64,000 bases of DNA from Campylobacter ureolyticus (GTDB lineage: Bacteria; Campylobacterota; Campylobacteria; Campylobacterales; Campylobacteraceae). The notes beneath the pieces were generated by a model. The model was not told the DNA's origin. It worked only from the letters and a program-made list of their open reading frames with translations, and did not search any database. Below are positions 44,115-54,105 of the stretch, piece by piece; the stretch's first letter is position 1; the number at the start of each line of letters is the position of its first letter. The translations under genes were made by a program, and so were the position numbers. The stretch lies in NCBI RefSeq assembly GCF_013372225.1, contig NZ_CP053832.1:1178001-1242000 (forward strand), written 5' to 3'.

Positions 44115-44954
44115 ATCAAAACTTTTAGAAATTTAATAATTTTATTTTTTTCATTTTCTTTTTTACTTTTAGGATATATGTTTTTTGAGTATAAAATAGA
44201 TCAAAGTGATGAAAAAATAAAAAGATTTTTTGATTTTAATGCTGAACTTCTTTTAAATACTATAGAAGAAGAAAGGCTTAATGTCCTTGCACTATCTCTA
44301 ATTCTTTCCCAAAATGATGATATAAAAAGTTGTTTAAAATATGAAAATAGACAAACCTGTAAAAAAAATCTAAAATTTTATATATCGATTTTACAAAATG
44401 TTCCTTTATATAAGGATATTTTAATTCACCTACATTCAAATGATTTAAAAAGTGTAATTAGAAGCTGGGATGATGAAAAAAAGGGAGATGATTTAAGATA
44501 TTTTAGACACACTATATATGAAACTAAACAAAATAAAACACCAACATCAGGAATAGAAATAGGAAAATGTGGAGTTTTTATAAGAGGAGTTTCTCCTGTT
44601 TTTGCAAATAATAATTTTTTAGGAAGCATTGAGGTTATGCTTGGCTTTAATCATCTTTATAATCTCTCAAAAAGACAAAAATATAATCTTTTAATCCTTA
44701 TAAAGGATAACTATAAAATAGAATGTTTTAAAAACTCATATATAAAAATTCATGGCTTTAACATAATTGATAAAAACGATATAAATTTAAATATTTTGCC
44801 TTTTTTAGACAAAATAGACTTTAAAAATCGAAATTTTATTAAGCTTAAAAATGATTATTTTTACTCAAAAAAATTATATGATTTTAAAAATAATCATATT
44901 GGATACATTATAATGCACAAAAACTCCAAATCAAAAATTAATGATATTTTTTAA
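44115..44954 (+). CDS. Membrane-anchored Cache-type sensor protein with a non-standard start
   Basis: From the first ATG (44178) the frame gives 258 residues, but it is open further upstream and encodes the missing anchor (KTFRNLIILFFSFSFLLLG). AAGGA at 44104-44108 stands six bases before ATC 44115, just where a start codon belongs. So either AUC is used or ATG has mutated. The outer domain contains GIEIGKCGVFIRGVSPVFAN and FLGSIEVMLGF, the pattern of a dCache-type ligand domain, and the protein ends without a cytosolic output domain. It converges on, and overlaps by four bases, the histidine kinase of the psr operon. A sensory partner role is an inference. Confidence 0.6.
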   Translation: MKTFRNLIILFFSFSFLLLGYMFFEYKIDQSDEKIKRFFDFNAELLLNTIEEERLNVLALSLILSQNDDIKSCLKYENRQTCKKNLKFYISILQNVPLYKDILIHLHSNDLKSVIRSWDDEKKGDDLRYFRHTIYETKQNKTPTSGIEIGKCGVFIRGVSPVFANNNFLGSIEVMLGFNHLYNLSKRQKYNLLILIKDNYKIECFKNSYIKIHGFNIIDKNDINLNILPFLDKIDFKNRNFIKLKNDYFYSKKLYDFKNNHIGYIIMHKNSKSKINDIF

Positions 44955-46078
44955 ATATTATCTAAAAGTTTTTCTTCGTAGAGTGGAATTTTATAAGTAA
45001 AAATCGATCCTTTTTTAGGGGTTGATTTAACATCATATAAAATATCATTTTTATTGCAAATTTTCATAACTATATTTAGTCCTAATCCAAATCCACCCTG
45101 TGATTGATTTTGTCTTGTATATCTTTGCCAAATAGTATCAACATCTTTTATCCCACATCCAAAATCTTCAATTATAAAAATAGCAAAATTATCATCGCTT
45201 TTTAAATAAACATTTATTTTGCTACCCTCATTTGAGTATTTGATAGCATTTGATAGGTTATTATCAATCAATCTTGTTGCTTCAATCTCACTTAAAAATA
45301 CCTTTAAATTTGGTGAAATTTCACTTACGATTTGTATTTTTTTACTATGAGCGATTGTACTTGAAAAACGAATTCTATTTTCTAAAAAATTAGAAAAATT
45401 TAAGACTTTTTTTGGAAATTTTATACGATCATTTTTTATAAAAAACTCAACATCTTCATAGGTGATTTTCATCTGTTTTAAGGCTGCTTTTATACGGTGT
45501 GTTTGTTTATTTTTTGTTTTTAAAATTTCTAAATTTATACTTGCAACTCCAAGTGGAGTCTTAAGCTCATGCATAGCATCATTAAAAAATGTATTCATCA
45601 TCTTTTTTTGCTCTAAATGTGGCTTTGTTATACTTACATAGACAAAATACATAACCAACATACTAGCCATTATTGTTATTGCAAGCATAAACAAAGCTAA
45701 AAGAACAATTCTTTCATAACTAATTTCTTTGCTAATTATTAAAAAGTAAAACCCATCATCATAAAAAAAGAAATCTTTATAAAATAAATTTTGCTTAAAA
45801 TTTAGCTCATTAAAGTCAAAATTTGGCGGTAAAATAGTTAAATTTGAAAATACAATATTTAAATTTTTATCTAAAATAGCATATTTATAAATCAAATTTG
45901 AACTAAAATTTATAGAGCTTACATTGGATTTTACTTCGTTGCTTTTTGCTATTAAATCAAATAAATTATCTTTTTCAAGCTCTTTTTTTGCCAAATTTAT
46001 AATTTGCAAGCCTTGCAAAACAAACATAAAAGCAACTATAAAAGTGGCGATTAATGGTATTTTAATCGTTCTTAACAT
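44951..46078 (-). CDS. Sensor histidine kinase
   Basis: 375 residues. Two membrane helices (near 10-30 and 125-150) frame a periplasmic domain of about 90 residues. The DHp has DAMHELKTPLGVASINL with the phospho His; the ATPase has LIDNNLSNAIKYS, EDFGCGIKD and GGFGLGLNIV. Intact. It overlaps its response regulator by 17 bases. The pair follows psrABC directly and probably controls that reductase in response to a sulfur compound. Confidence 0.9.
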   Translation of the reverse strand: MLRTIKIPLIATFIVAFMFVLQGLQIINLAKKELEKDNLFDLIAKSNEVKSNVSSINFSSNLIYKYAILDKNLNIVFSNLTILPPNFDFNELNFKQNLFYKDFFFYDDGFYFLIISKEISYERIVLLALFMLAITIMASMLVMYFVYVSITKPHLEQKKMMNTFFNDAMHELKTPLGVASINLEILKTKNKQTHRIKAALKQMKITYEDVEFFIKNDRIKFPKKVLNFSNFLENRIRFSSTIAHSKKIQIVSEISPNLKVFLSEIEATRLIDNNLSNAIKYSNEGSKINVYLKSDDNFAIFIIEDFGCGIKDVDTIWQRYTRQNQSQGGFGLGLNIVMKICNKNDILYDVKSTPKKGSIFTYKIPLYEEKLLDNI

Positions 46079-46724
46079 TTATTTTATATCCAAGCCCTCT
46101 TTTTGAAAGTATAAAACTTTTACTAGTTTTTTGGCGAATTTTCATAATATGCATTCTAATATCAACGCTTTCATAATCTTGCAAAATTTCATCTATCATC
46201 TCGCCAATACTTACAAAGCTATCTTTTTTCAAAATCAAATATTCTAAAATTTCATTTTCTTTTTGGCTTAAATTTATAATTTGATCTTTAAATTTAATAT
46301 TTTTTGATGATGAGTTATAATAAAACTCATCATCTATTTTTATAATATTTTTATCATTTTTTAAATAATATTTTCTCATAAGTTCATTTACTCTAAACTT
46401 AAGTTCAGCAATGTCAAATGGCTTTTTAAGATACTCATTACACCCTAAAGAATAGCCAATCTCCATATCATCAATATCTATTAAAGATGTCATTATCATA
46501 ATAGGCGTGTTTAAATTTAAACTTTTTGCATATTTCATCACTTCATGGCCTGAAATTTCAGGAACTTTAATGTCAAGTATCAAAAGATGATAAAAGTTAT
46601 CTTTTATTTTATCACAAGCCTCTAAGCCATTACTTGCCTCATCAACTTCATAGCCAAGACTTTCTAAATACTCAGCTATTGTTTTTCTATAGCTATAATC
46701 ATCTTCTAATAAAAGTATCTTCAA
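46062..46724 (-). CDS. OmpR-family response regulator
   Basis: 220 residues. Receiver: LLEDDYSYRKTIAEYL, LLILDIKVPEISGH (phospho Asp), IMIMTSLIDID and EYLKKPFD. Winged helix: IINLSQKENEILEYL and MKIRQKTSKSFILSKRGLGYKI. It sits 21 bases after psrC on the same strand, so regulator and kinase are probably transcribed with the reductase and could form an autoregulated loop. Confidence 0.92.
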   Translation of the reverse strand: MKILLLEDDYSYRKTIAEYLESLGYEVDEASNGLEACDKIKDNFYHLLILDIKVPEISGHEVMKYAKSLNLNTPIMIMTSLIDIDDMEIGYSLGCNEYLKKPFDIAELKFRVNELMRKYYLKNDKNIIKIDDEFYYNSSSKNIKFKDQIINLSQKENEILEYLILKKDSFVSIGEMIDEILQDYESVDIRMHIMKIRQKTSKSFILSKRGLGYKINVKND

Positions 46725-46745
46725 AAAAGTTCCTTTTAAAATATT

Positions 46746-47717
46746 TTAAATTCCCAAACAGACCTGCCCAGCATAAACAAAGAAATACCTCAAACAAACA
46801 ACACCTGTTATTATGGCAAATGAATCAAGCACAATAAAAACTGGTCTATAAGCGTGACTTTTAAGTGCAGTTGAAGCTATAATAATTGGGGTTATAAGTC
46901 CTATTAACACAACTCCAAACCAAAACAAAACTCCATAAGTTTGATGAGTTAAAGCTTCTTTTGCAGAAACAGCACTATTTCCACCTTCAAAATACAGTCC
47001 CAAAAATAAAATGATTAAAAGCGGTATTTCAAAAACAACTGCTCTTAAATCAATTTTTAAAAGATATTTTATACTATCTTTATTCAAATTTCCTTTAAAA
47101 AATATAATACCAACTAAAACTGTTGTTGCAATTCCACTTGAAAAACCTGATAGCAAAAATAAAATAGGCAAAACAGGAGTATTCCAAAGTGGTATTTTAT
47201 ATGCAGCACCAAGTAAAAATCCAGTATAAAGACCAACGCAAAGTGCTAAAATAAAAATTAAATACTCTACGTATTTTGCTAAATTAGAAAAAACTCTTAT
47301 TAATTTTGTAACTGGTCTTAAAAAAGCTAAAAATTTAGACTTTTCTATCTCATTTTCAAAAATAATTACTGCAAACAAATAACTAAGCGGTGTAAATATC
47401 AGTAGGCAAATTACACCTATACTCATAACAGAGGTTAAGTTATATTTAATTAAAATCCAATAAAAACTAAGCGGCTTACTAAGCTCAGCTATTAATAGCA
47501 AAAGTCCAATAGTTATAGCAATAGGAGCAACTAATGCGCCAGCTTTTACCATTGCATCCCAAATCGAGTTTGTATTATCACTATGCCAGTTCCACTTAAC
47601 AAGAAGTGATATAATTATAGCTCCTGCACTAAGCCCTGCTAAGACTAAATATATTGCAATGTACCAGCCCCAATGAATTTCACTATATTGAGTCATACTT
47701 CCCCACATATTATTCAT
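46746..47717 (-). CDS. psrC: NrfD/PsrC-like membrane quinol-interacting subunit
   Basis: 323 residues, about nine membrane helices. EIHWGWYIAIYLVLAGLSAGA at the start and FLLSGFSSGIATTVLV in the middle are the NrfD/PsrC signatures that line the quinone site. It anchors the molybdoenzyme and feeds it electrons from menaquinol. It overlaps the ferredoxin-like subunit by eight bases. Normal length. Confidence 0.85.
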   Translation of the reverse strand: MNNMWGSMTQYSEIHWGWYIAIYLVLAGLSAGAIIISLLVKWNWHSDNTNSIWDAMVKAGALVAPIAITIGLLLLIAELSKPLSFYWILIKYNLTSVMSIGVICLLIFTPLSYLFAVIIFENEIEKSKFLAFLRPVTKLIRVFSNLAKYVEYLIFILALCVGLYTGFLLGAAYKIPLWNTPVLPILFLLSGFSSGIATTVLVGIIFFKGNLNKDSIKYLLKIDLRAVVFEIPLLIILFLGLYFEGGNSAVSAKEALTHQTYGVLFWFGVVLIGLITPIIIASTALKSHAYRPVFIVLDSFAIITGVVCLRYFFVYAGQVCLGI

Positions 47718-48276
47718 AACGACCTCCTTTTTTATTCTCTATGAAGCCCAAATTTGGTTTTGTTCCATGATAAGCTTTAGGTATTTTTATAGCATTTTTA
47801 GAAGCTATTTTTCTAACTGGACTTTGTGGATCATTGATATCGCCAAATATTAATGCATCTGTTGGACAGACACTAACACAAGCTGGATCCAAACCTCCAC
47901 TAACTCTTGTTTCAAAACAAAAAGTGCACTTATCAACTGCTTTTGTGATAGGATCTATAAACCTTGCATCGTAAGGACAGGCTAAAATACAATATTTACA
48001 ACCTATACAGGTTCTTTTATCTACCATAGTTATACCATTATCTAATTTAAAACTAGCTCCTGTTGGACAAACATCAACACAAGGACTATTATCACACATA
48101 ACACAACTATGTCTTGTAAAATCCATCTTTAAATATGGAAACTCACCTTTTAATTTTGCATGAACTTGAAGTCTATAAACACCATCTGAGACTTCATTTT
48201 CATTTCTGCAAGCAACTGAACATGCCTGACATCCAATACATAAATTTTCATCATGAATCATTGCATATTTTTTCAT
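47710..48276 (-). CDS. psrB: 4Fe-4S ferredoxin-type subunit
   Basis: 188 residues. Four cluster motifs: CIGCQACSVACRNEN, CVMCDNSPCVDVCPTGA, CIGCKYCILACPYDA and CTFCFETRV ... CVSVCPTDA. It has the DmsB/PsrB arrangement and relays electrons from PsrC to PsrA on the outer face of the membrane. Strong AAAGGAAA before the start. Confidence 0.9.
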   Translation of the reverse strand: MKKYAMIHDENLCIGCQACSVACRNENEVSDGVYRLQVHAKLKGEFPYLKMDFTRHSCVMCDNSPCVDVCPTGASFKLDNGITMVDKRTCIGCKYCILACPYDARFIDPITKAVDKCTFCFETRVSGGLDPACVSVCPTDALIFGDINDPQSPVRKIASKNAIKIPKAYHGTKPNLGFIENKKGGRYE

Positions 48277-48286
48277 ATTTTTTCCT

Positions 48287-50571
48287 TTAAGCCTTACTTA
48301 TTTCAACACCAACATTTGTCACCATTGTCCCACAAACCGCGCCAGAAACAGGGTTTAATAACTTACTTTGATTTAGTCCATCACCAAAGGTTCTTTTAAG
48401 CCCTTGGCTAATATGCCCAAATCCATGATATACAAATAATGTATCTTCTCTAATACCTTCTGTCACCATAACGTTTGCATAAGCACTTGCGAATTTGCTT
48501 TTTACTAAAACTCTATCTCCTGTTTTTAGTCCTCTTTTTTTGGCTGCCTTTGGATGTATCCAAATAGGTGATTGACTCATCATATCATTTAATACTTTTA
48601 TGTTTTGCGTATGTGCATTTGTATGAATTGGAGTTTTTCCGCTAGTTAAGCAAAGCTCAAATCCATCATAAGTATCCATATTATTTATATTTAAACAACC
48701 CTCACCTGGAAGCATCTTTTCAACTTCCTCACAAAATAACTCTATTTTTCCGCTTGGAGTTTTAAACTTCATCTTAGAACTCATAAACCCATCTTCATCG
48801 ACAAATTTAGCAGCTTCTGGATATTTACTAACAAATTGACTAACTGATTTTTTATCCATATAATAAAGTCTTGGAGCATCAAATTTAACATAACCATCTT
48901 TTATCAAATCTGCTAGAAGCTTATGATTTCCCTTTACTTGCTTCATTCTAAGCTCATCAATATCCTCCCACTCATAGTTTTGGTCAATATTCATACGTCT
49001 TGCAAGTTCTCTAAAAATTTCAAAGCCATTTTTTGTATCACCAATTGGCTCAATTGCTTTATTTCTAAGTGCATAAGCAACTCCTGTACCACTTTTATCT
49101 TGAATACTTTCATCTCTTTCTAGATATGTGCTTTCAGGCAAAATAACATCAGCAAAATAGCTAAAATCATTCATATAAATATCAACTGAAAGTATAAAAT
49201 CAAGTTTTTTTATCGCTTCAATAGTTTTTTCCTCACCAGCAACATTCATTGGATGATTAAATCTCGTATTTACCCAGCCTTTTACAGGATAAGGTTTTTC
49301 ACTTAATATCGCAGGTGCTATCTCCATTAAAATTCCATGTTTTCTTGGGATAAAAAAGTATTTACCCTCTTCTCCAGCACCATCAATCCTTGGATCTTTT
49401 GGAACTTTAAAATTTTTATTTAAATTTGCTAAAGTTGGATAAATTTCACTTCCACAAAGTTCGTTATAAGTATTTGCTTTTTTTGCAAATCCGATACCAC
49501 CTTTTTTTTCAAAATTTCCCATCAAGGCATTTGCTATTGCAATTGCTCTTGTTCTTTGATACTCAGCCCTTGTAGTTGTTGTTTTATGTCCCCAATCAAT
49601 TACAACTGCTGGAGCCGCAGCCCAAATTTCATTTGCAATTCGCTCAACACTTGAAGCTTTAATACCAGTTAGGTTTTCTTGCCACTGTGGGGTTGCATCT
49701 TTTACAGCCTCTTTTAAATTTTCAAGTCCTACTGTATATTTTTCAACAAATTCTTTATCATATTTTCCATCTCTTAGCCAAATATGAATTAAACTCATAA
49801 CAAAAGCTAAATCTGTTCCTGGTCTTACTGGAAGCCACTCATCTGCTTTTGCTGCAACTACGCTAAATCTTGGCTCTAAAACCAAAAGTTTTGTATCTTC
49901 TCTAGCTGCATTTTTTGCAAGTGCTTTTGTATTTGAAATAACAATGCCCTCAAATAAGTTATGACCGAAATTGACTATATATTTTGCATTTTTATAATCA
50001 ATTTTTGGAGTAAAGCCATAAGTATGAGGAACAGCTATTTTTTCAGTTATTGGACAGCAAGACCAATGAGAAAAAATATTTGGACTTCCATAACTACAGG
50101 CAAAATTTGCCATTTCCGTGTGAGAATCTCCACTTTTTGACGTAAAAATAACTGATTTTGCACCATATTTTTCTTTTAACTCATTTAATTTTTTAACGCA
50201 ATATTCATACGCCTCTTCCCAAGTTGCTTCTCTAAATTTTCCGCTTCCTCTTTCTCCATCTCTTATTAAAGGTTTTACTAATCTTTCCTTATCATAAAGC
50301 TGATTAATTCCTGCTCCGCCTCTTGCACAAACGGATGTTTTATTGGCTGGGAATTTTGGATTTCCACTTATAAAATCACACTTTCCATCTCTAACTCTAA
50401 CCTCGATTTGACATCTTGATGAGCACATTTCACAAATGCTTCCTACTTTTTTGCTAGCTCCACCAACAACATCTGTTATGCCAGCATTTAGCTTTAAAGA
50501 TGCCAAAGTCCCAACAGCAAAACTTGTTTTTAAAAGTCTCGCCTTCTAAAATCACTTTCAAATTTGCTCAT
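48287..50571 (-). pseudogene. psrA: Molybdopterin oxidoreductase catalytic subunit (PsrA/PhsA family), frameshifted in the Tat leader
   Basis: The main frame (from 50506) has the N-terminal 4Fe-4S motif CEMCSSRCQIEV ... CARGGAG, HWSCCPITEKIAVPHTYG around the Mo ligand, and the C-terminal cofactor domain (IHTNAHTQNI, KAAKKRGLKTGDRV). About 740 residues, as in polysulfide/thiosulfate reductases. Upstream, ATG 50571 (AAGGA in front) gives MSKFESDFRRRDF then a stop; the twin-Arg leader continues LKTSFAVGTLASLKL in the other frame. One more base in the A4 run at 50532-50535 repairs it. Without repair the enzyme would lack its Tat signal. The substrate (polysulfide, thiosulfate or tetrathionate) cannot be fixed from sequence. 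Confidence 0.8.
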
Positions 50572-50682
50572 GACATTCCTTTTTTTAAAAAATACTTAAT
50601 ATCATTAAGATAATATAATTTTTCTGTAAAATTAATGTAAAAATGATATTTGAAGTTGTGTTGATTATTTGTTAAAAAAGTG

Positions 50683-50688
50683 TATAAT
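50683..50688 (+). promoter_or_regulatory. -10 element for the coiled-coil gene
   Basis: AGTGTATAAT, with TATAAT 30 bases before the ATG; AAAGGAG follows as ribosome site. Confidence 0.55.
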
Positions 50689-50718
50689 CATATATAAATT
50701 CAAAATAAAGGAGTTTTT

Positions 50719-51384
50719 ATGAGAGAATTAACTATTTTTATAGGCTCTGCTAAGTCTGCTTTAAGTCAAATAGAAAAATTAAAAGATGAAGTTTTAGAAC
50801 TTTTTGCTTTGATTAAACAAGATGGTAAAGATGATATCTACTATAAATACAGCATAAAAGATGGGGAGTTTTTAAAATATAATTTTAAATCATTTGATGA
50901 ATTAAGTGATGAAATTTCTTATATAAAAGGTCCTATTTTATTTATAGAAAGCATAAAAGATGATAACATTTCAATTGATACTTTTTTAAAACAAAATCAA
51001 AAAATATATATGCTTGAATACCTTGAACAACTTGAAAATAATAATGAAAGCTTAAGTAAAGAGGCTTTAAAAGAGATAGAAAAATCACTTAAAAAATATG
51101 AAGAAATGGCCGAGGTTATAGAAAAAGAAATTAAACATTTAAATTTATTTTTAAACTATAAAGAGTTTTTTGACGATAAAAAAGAAAACCTTATGTATGA
51201 AATCAAAAAAACAAACTTTAACTCACTAAAAGATAAAATAATGCTATTTTTTAAAGGGATAAAAGGCGGAAAAAATAAAAAAAATTATAAGGCATTAATC
51301 ACAAATCAAGACTTAAAAAAAGAATGCTGTGATAATAAAGATGAAGTCAAAGAGTGTAATAGCGACAAAGATTTAAAAAAATAA
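50719..51384 (+). CDS. Coiled-coil hypothetical protein
   Basis: 221 residues, divergent from psrA. The first 80 residues may be a small alpha/beta domain (RELTIFIGSAKSAL, GPILFIESIKDD). Residues 95-160 are a charged coiled coil (LSKEALKEIEKSLKKYEEM). The tail is Lys-rich with CC and one further Cys (KECCDNKDEVKEC). No signal peptide. Strong promoter and ribosome site. No family recognised. Confidence 0.65.
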   Translation: MRELTIFIGSAKSALSQIEKLKDEVLELFALIKQDGKDDIYYKYSIKDGEFLKYNFKSFDELSDEISYIKGPILFIESIKDDNISIDTFLKQNQKIYMLEYLEQLENNNESLSKEALKEIEKSLKKYEEMAEVIEKEIKHLNLFLNYKEFFDDKKENLMYEIKKTNFNSLKDKIMLFFKGIKGGKNKKNYKALITNQDLKKECCDNKDEVKECNSDKDLKK

Positions 51385-51442
51385 ATAAAAAACTTAAACC
51401 CATAAATTATTATTAAAATATGGGTTTATTCAGATAAAAATT

Positions 51443-52351
51443 TTAAGAAAATACTGAGAGATATCTCTCTCCTGTATCACATAAAATAGTAACGATAGTT
51501 TTGTCTTTATTTTCATCTCTTTTAGCTAGCAAATTTGCAGCAAAAACATTTGCTCCACTTGAAATTCCAACTAACAAACCCTCTTTTGTGGCTAAATTTT
51601 TAGTTGTATTAAAAGCATCTTCATCACTAATATCTAAAAACTCATCAATTACACTTTTATCTAAGTTTTTAGGCACAAAATTTGCACCAATTCCTTGAAT
51701 TTTGTGACTTCCTGCCTCTTTTTTTGTAAGAAGTGGTGATGAGAGTGGCTCAACAGCTAGAACTTTAATATTAGGATTATAATTTTTTAAAGCTTTTCCT
51801 ACGCCACTTACAGTTCCACCTGTTCCAAAACCAGCTACAAAAATATCAACTTTTCCATCAGTATCTTTTAAAATTTCCCTTGCGGTAGTAAGTTCGTGGA
51901 TTTTTGGATTAGCTGGGTTGTCAAACTGGCTTGGAATAAATGAATTTGTAGTTTTGCTAGCTAAATTTTTACTTTCTTCAACAGCTCCTTTCATACCAAG
52001 AGATGGATCTGTTAAAACAAGCTTAGCTCCATATATTTTTAAAAGTTTTTGCCTTTCTATGCTCATAGAACTTGGCATAGTTAAAATAAGCTTAAGCCCA
52101 TAGTAAGCACATATCATAGCAAGTCCAACGCCAGTATTTCCACTAGTTGGCTCTATAATAGTAGTATTTTTATCAATTTTGCCTTTTTTTATAGCATCAT
52201 CTATCATAGAAAAGGCAGTTCTGTCTTTTATGCTATGACTTGGGTTTAAAAACTCCACTTTTGCTAAAATTTCAGCATTTTTTGAAAAACTATTAATTCT
52301 TACAAGTGGGGTATTTCCGATTAAATTTATAACGCTAGAAGCTACTTTCAT
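51443..52351 (-). CDS. cysK: Cysteine synthase A
   Basis: 302 residues. NLIGNTPLVRINSF, the PLP Lys in HSIKDRTAFSM, the loop PTSGNTGVGLAM and GTGGTVSGVGKAL are all present, ending TILCDTGERYLS. It makes cysteine from O-acetylserine and sulfide. It lies 13 bases after the Rrf2-type regulator gene and downstream of metY, forming one sulfur unit. Confidence 0.95.
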   Translation of the reverse strand: MKVASSVINLIGNTPLVRINSFSKNAEILAKVEFLNPSHSIKDRTAFSMIDDAIKKGKIDKNTTIIEPTSGNTGVGLAMICAYYGLKLILTMPSSMSIERQKLLKIYGAKLVLTDPSLGMKGAVEESKNLASKTTNSFIPSQFDNPANPKIHELTTAREILKDTDGKVDIFVAGFGTGGTVSGVGKALKNYNPNIKVLAVEPLSSPLLTKKEAGSHKIQGIGANFVPKNLDKSVIDEFLDISDEDAFNTTKNLATKEGLLVGISSGANVFAANLLAKRDENKDKTIVTILCDTGERYLSVFS

Positions 52352-52364
52352 ATCTATCCTTTTT

Positions 52365-52778
52365 TTAAATAGTAGAATCTAAATTTTTTGAACTATCTTC
52401 TGTTGTTTTTATGATATTGCTTATGGGCAAGCTAAATACCTCTTTAAGTTTTTCATCGCCATTTTTAAAAAATTGTTGCAGTATCTCATCTTTAACATCT
52501 AAATTTGTCATCTTAAAATCTTTTTCTAATGTATGAAAAATATCGTAAAAACTTATCTTTTGGGCTGGTTTTCTTAAAAAATATCCACCGTTTTTACCTT
52601 TTTTACTAGAAATTATCTTTGCATTTCTTAAATCATTTAAAATTTGCTCTAAATATCCTTTTGAAACTCCTGTTTTATCGGAGATATCTTTTATAGAAAT
52701 TGGTGTAAATTTACTAGCATTGGCTATTTCAGCAATAGCCATAAGCCCATAAACTCCTTTTGTTGTTAAAATTGGCAT
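52365..52778 (-). CDS. Rrf2-family transcriptional regulator
   Basis: 137 residues. YGLMAIAEIANASKFTPISIKDI and the wing KGYLEQILNDLRNAKIIS ... KGKNGGYFLRKP are Rrf2 landmarks. There is no CX5-6CX5-7C cluster motif; the protein has no Cys at all, so it is not an IscR-type Fe-S sensor. It is placed as CymR in other bacteria, which senses cysteine supply through CysK. It overlaps the metY stop by one base, so autoregulation of metY-rrf2-cysK is likely. Confidence 0.85.
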   Translation of the reverse strand: MPILTTKGVYGLMAIAEIANASKFTPISIKDISDKTGVSKGYLEQILNDLRNAKIISSKKGKNGGYFLRKPAQKISFYDIFHTLEKDFKMTNLDVKDEILQQFFKNGDEKLKEVFSLPISNIIKTTEDSSKNLDSTI

Positions 52779-54055
52779 TATTCTAATCCCTTCTTTAAGT
52801 CATCTATTAAATCATCTGCATTTTCAAGACCTATACTAAGTCTAATAAGCCCATCTTTTATACCGGCTTTTTTAAGTTCATCTTTGCTTAGTTGGGAATG
52901 TGTCGTAGAAGCTGGGTGAGTTATGATTGATTTACTATCACCGATATTTACAACAACTGAGAAAAGCTTAACTTTATCTGAAATTTGCCTTGCTTTTTCA
53001 TAGCTTTCAACCTCAAAAGCCAAAAGCCCGCTAGCCATACCATCTTTAAATTTTGATTTTATAATACTATTTGAGTTTGAGCTGCTAAGTCCTGGATAAT
53101 TTACACTTTTTACCAAGGGGTGATTTTCCAAAAACTGAGCTATTTTTAAGGCGTTTTGTGAGTGTTTTGCAACTCTTAAATCCAATGTTTCAAGCCCTTG
53201 AATAAGCTGAAAAGCATTAAATGGTGATAGGGTAAAACCAAAATCTCTCATAAGTCCAAATCTAGCTCTTAAAGTAAATATATCAAAACTATCAACTAAA
53301 TCAGCATAAACAAGCCCATGATAACTCTCATCAGGCTCGTTAAAATGTTGATATCTTGGATTATTTTTTAAAAAATTATTTAAATTTTTATTAGCTATTA
53401 CAGCTCCGCCCAAACTCAAACCTTGACCGCTTATATATTTACTCGCACTATGGATTACAACACTAACTCCATCTTTTAAAGGGTTGTAAAGCGTAGGCGT
53501 TGCAACTGTATTATCAGCAATCGTTGCAATTTTAAATTTATTTGCGATTTTTACTATTTCATCAACTTTTGCAACTGAAATTTGAGGGTTTGACAGAGTT
53601 TCAAAAAGTATAGCTTTTGTATTATCATCTATCAAATTTTCCAAATTTTTAGGATTTTCAGGATCGAAAATCTTAGTTTTTATGCCAAATCTTTTAAGAC
53701 TATAAGCAATCAAAGTTGTACTTCCGCCATAAACTTTATCTGAAAGTATAACATTGTCGCCATTTGCAGCTAAATTTGCAATTGACATAAAAGTTGCAGC
53801 TTGTCCACTTGAAGTAGCGATAGCATCACTTCCTTCTTCTAATGCACAAATTCTTTTTTCAAAAATTTCGGTTGTTGGATTTGTAAGTCTTGTATAAATA
53901 GGTCCAATATCTTTTAATGCAAATCTATCAGCCGCCATTTTGGCACTTCCGAAATCATAAGCTGTATTAAAATAAATAGGAACTGCCATAGTCCCATAGC
54001 CTAGTTTTGAGTCATATCCAAAGTGGGTCGCAATAGTATCTTTTTGCATAGTCAT
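52778..54055 (-). CDS. metY: O-acetylhomoserine aminocarboxypropyltransferase
   Basis: 425 residues. AVPIYFNTAYDFGSAKMAADRF, TSSGQAATFMSIANLA, the PLP Lys in VIHSASKYISGQG and the C-terminal THPASTTHSQLS are signatures of MetY/OAH sulfhydrylase. It makes homocysteine from O-acetylhomoserine and sulfide, although cystathionine enzymes share the fold. First gene of the metY-rrf2-cysK operon. Confidence 0.92.
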   Translation of the reverse strand: MTMQKDTIATHFGYDSKLGYGTMAVPIYFNTAYDFGSAKMAADRFALKDIGPIYTRLTNPTTEIFEKRICALEEGSDAIATSSGQAATFMSIANLAANGDNVILSDKVYGGSTTLIAYSLKRFGIKTKIFDPENPKNLENLIDDNTKAILFETLSNPQISVAKVDEIVKIANKFKIATIADNTVATPTLYNPLKDGVSVVIHSASKYISGQGLSLGGAVIANKNLNNFLKNNPRYQHFNEPDESYHGLVYADLVDSFDIFTLRARFGLMRDFGFTLSPFNAFQLIQGLETLDLRVAKHSQNALKIAQFLENHPLVKSVNYPGLSSSNSNSIIKSKFKDGMASGLLAFEVESYEKARQISDKVKLFSVVVNIGDSKSIITHPASTTHSQLSKDELKKAGIKDGLIRLSIGLENADDLIDDLKKGLE

Positions 54056-54105
54056 TCCTTGTTATTAAAAATGCTTCGAAATTATATTACAAAGTATATA
54101 AGAAG

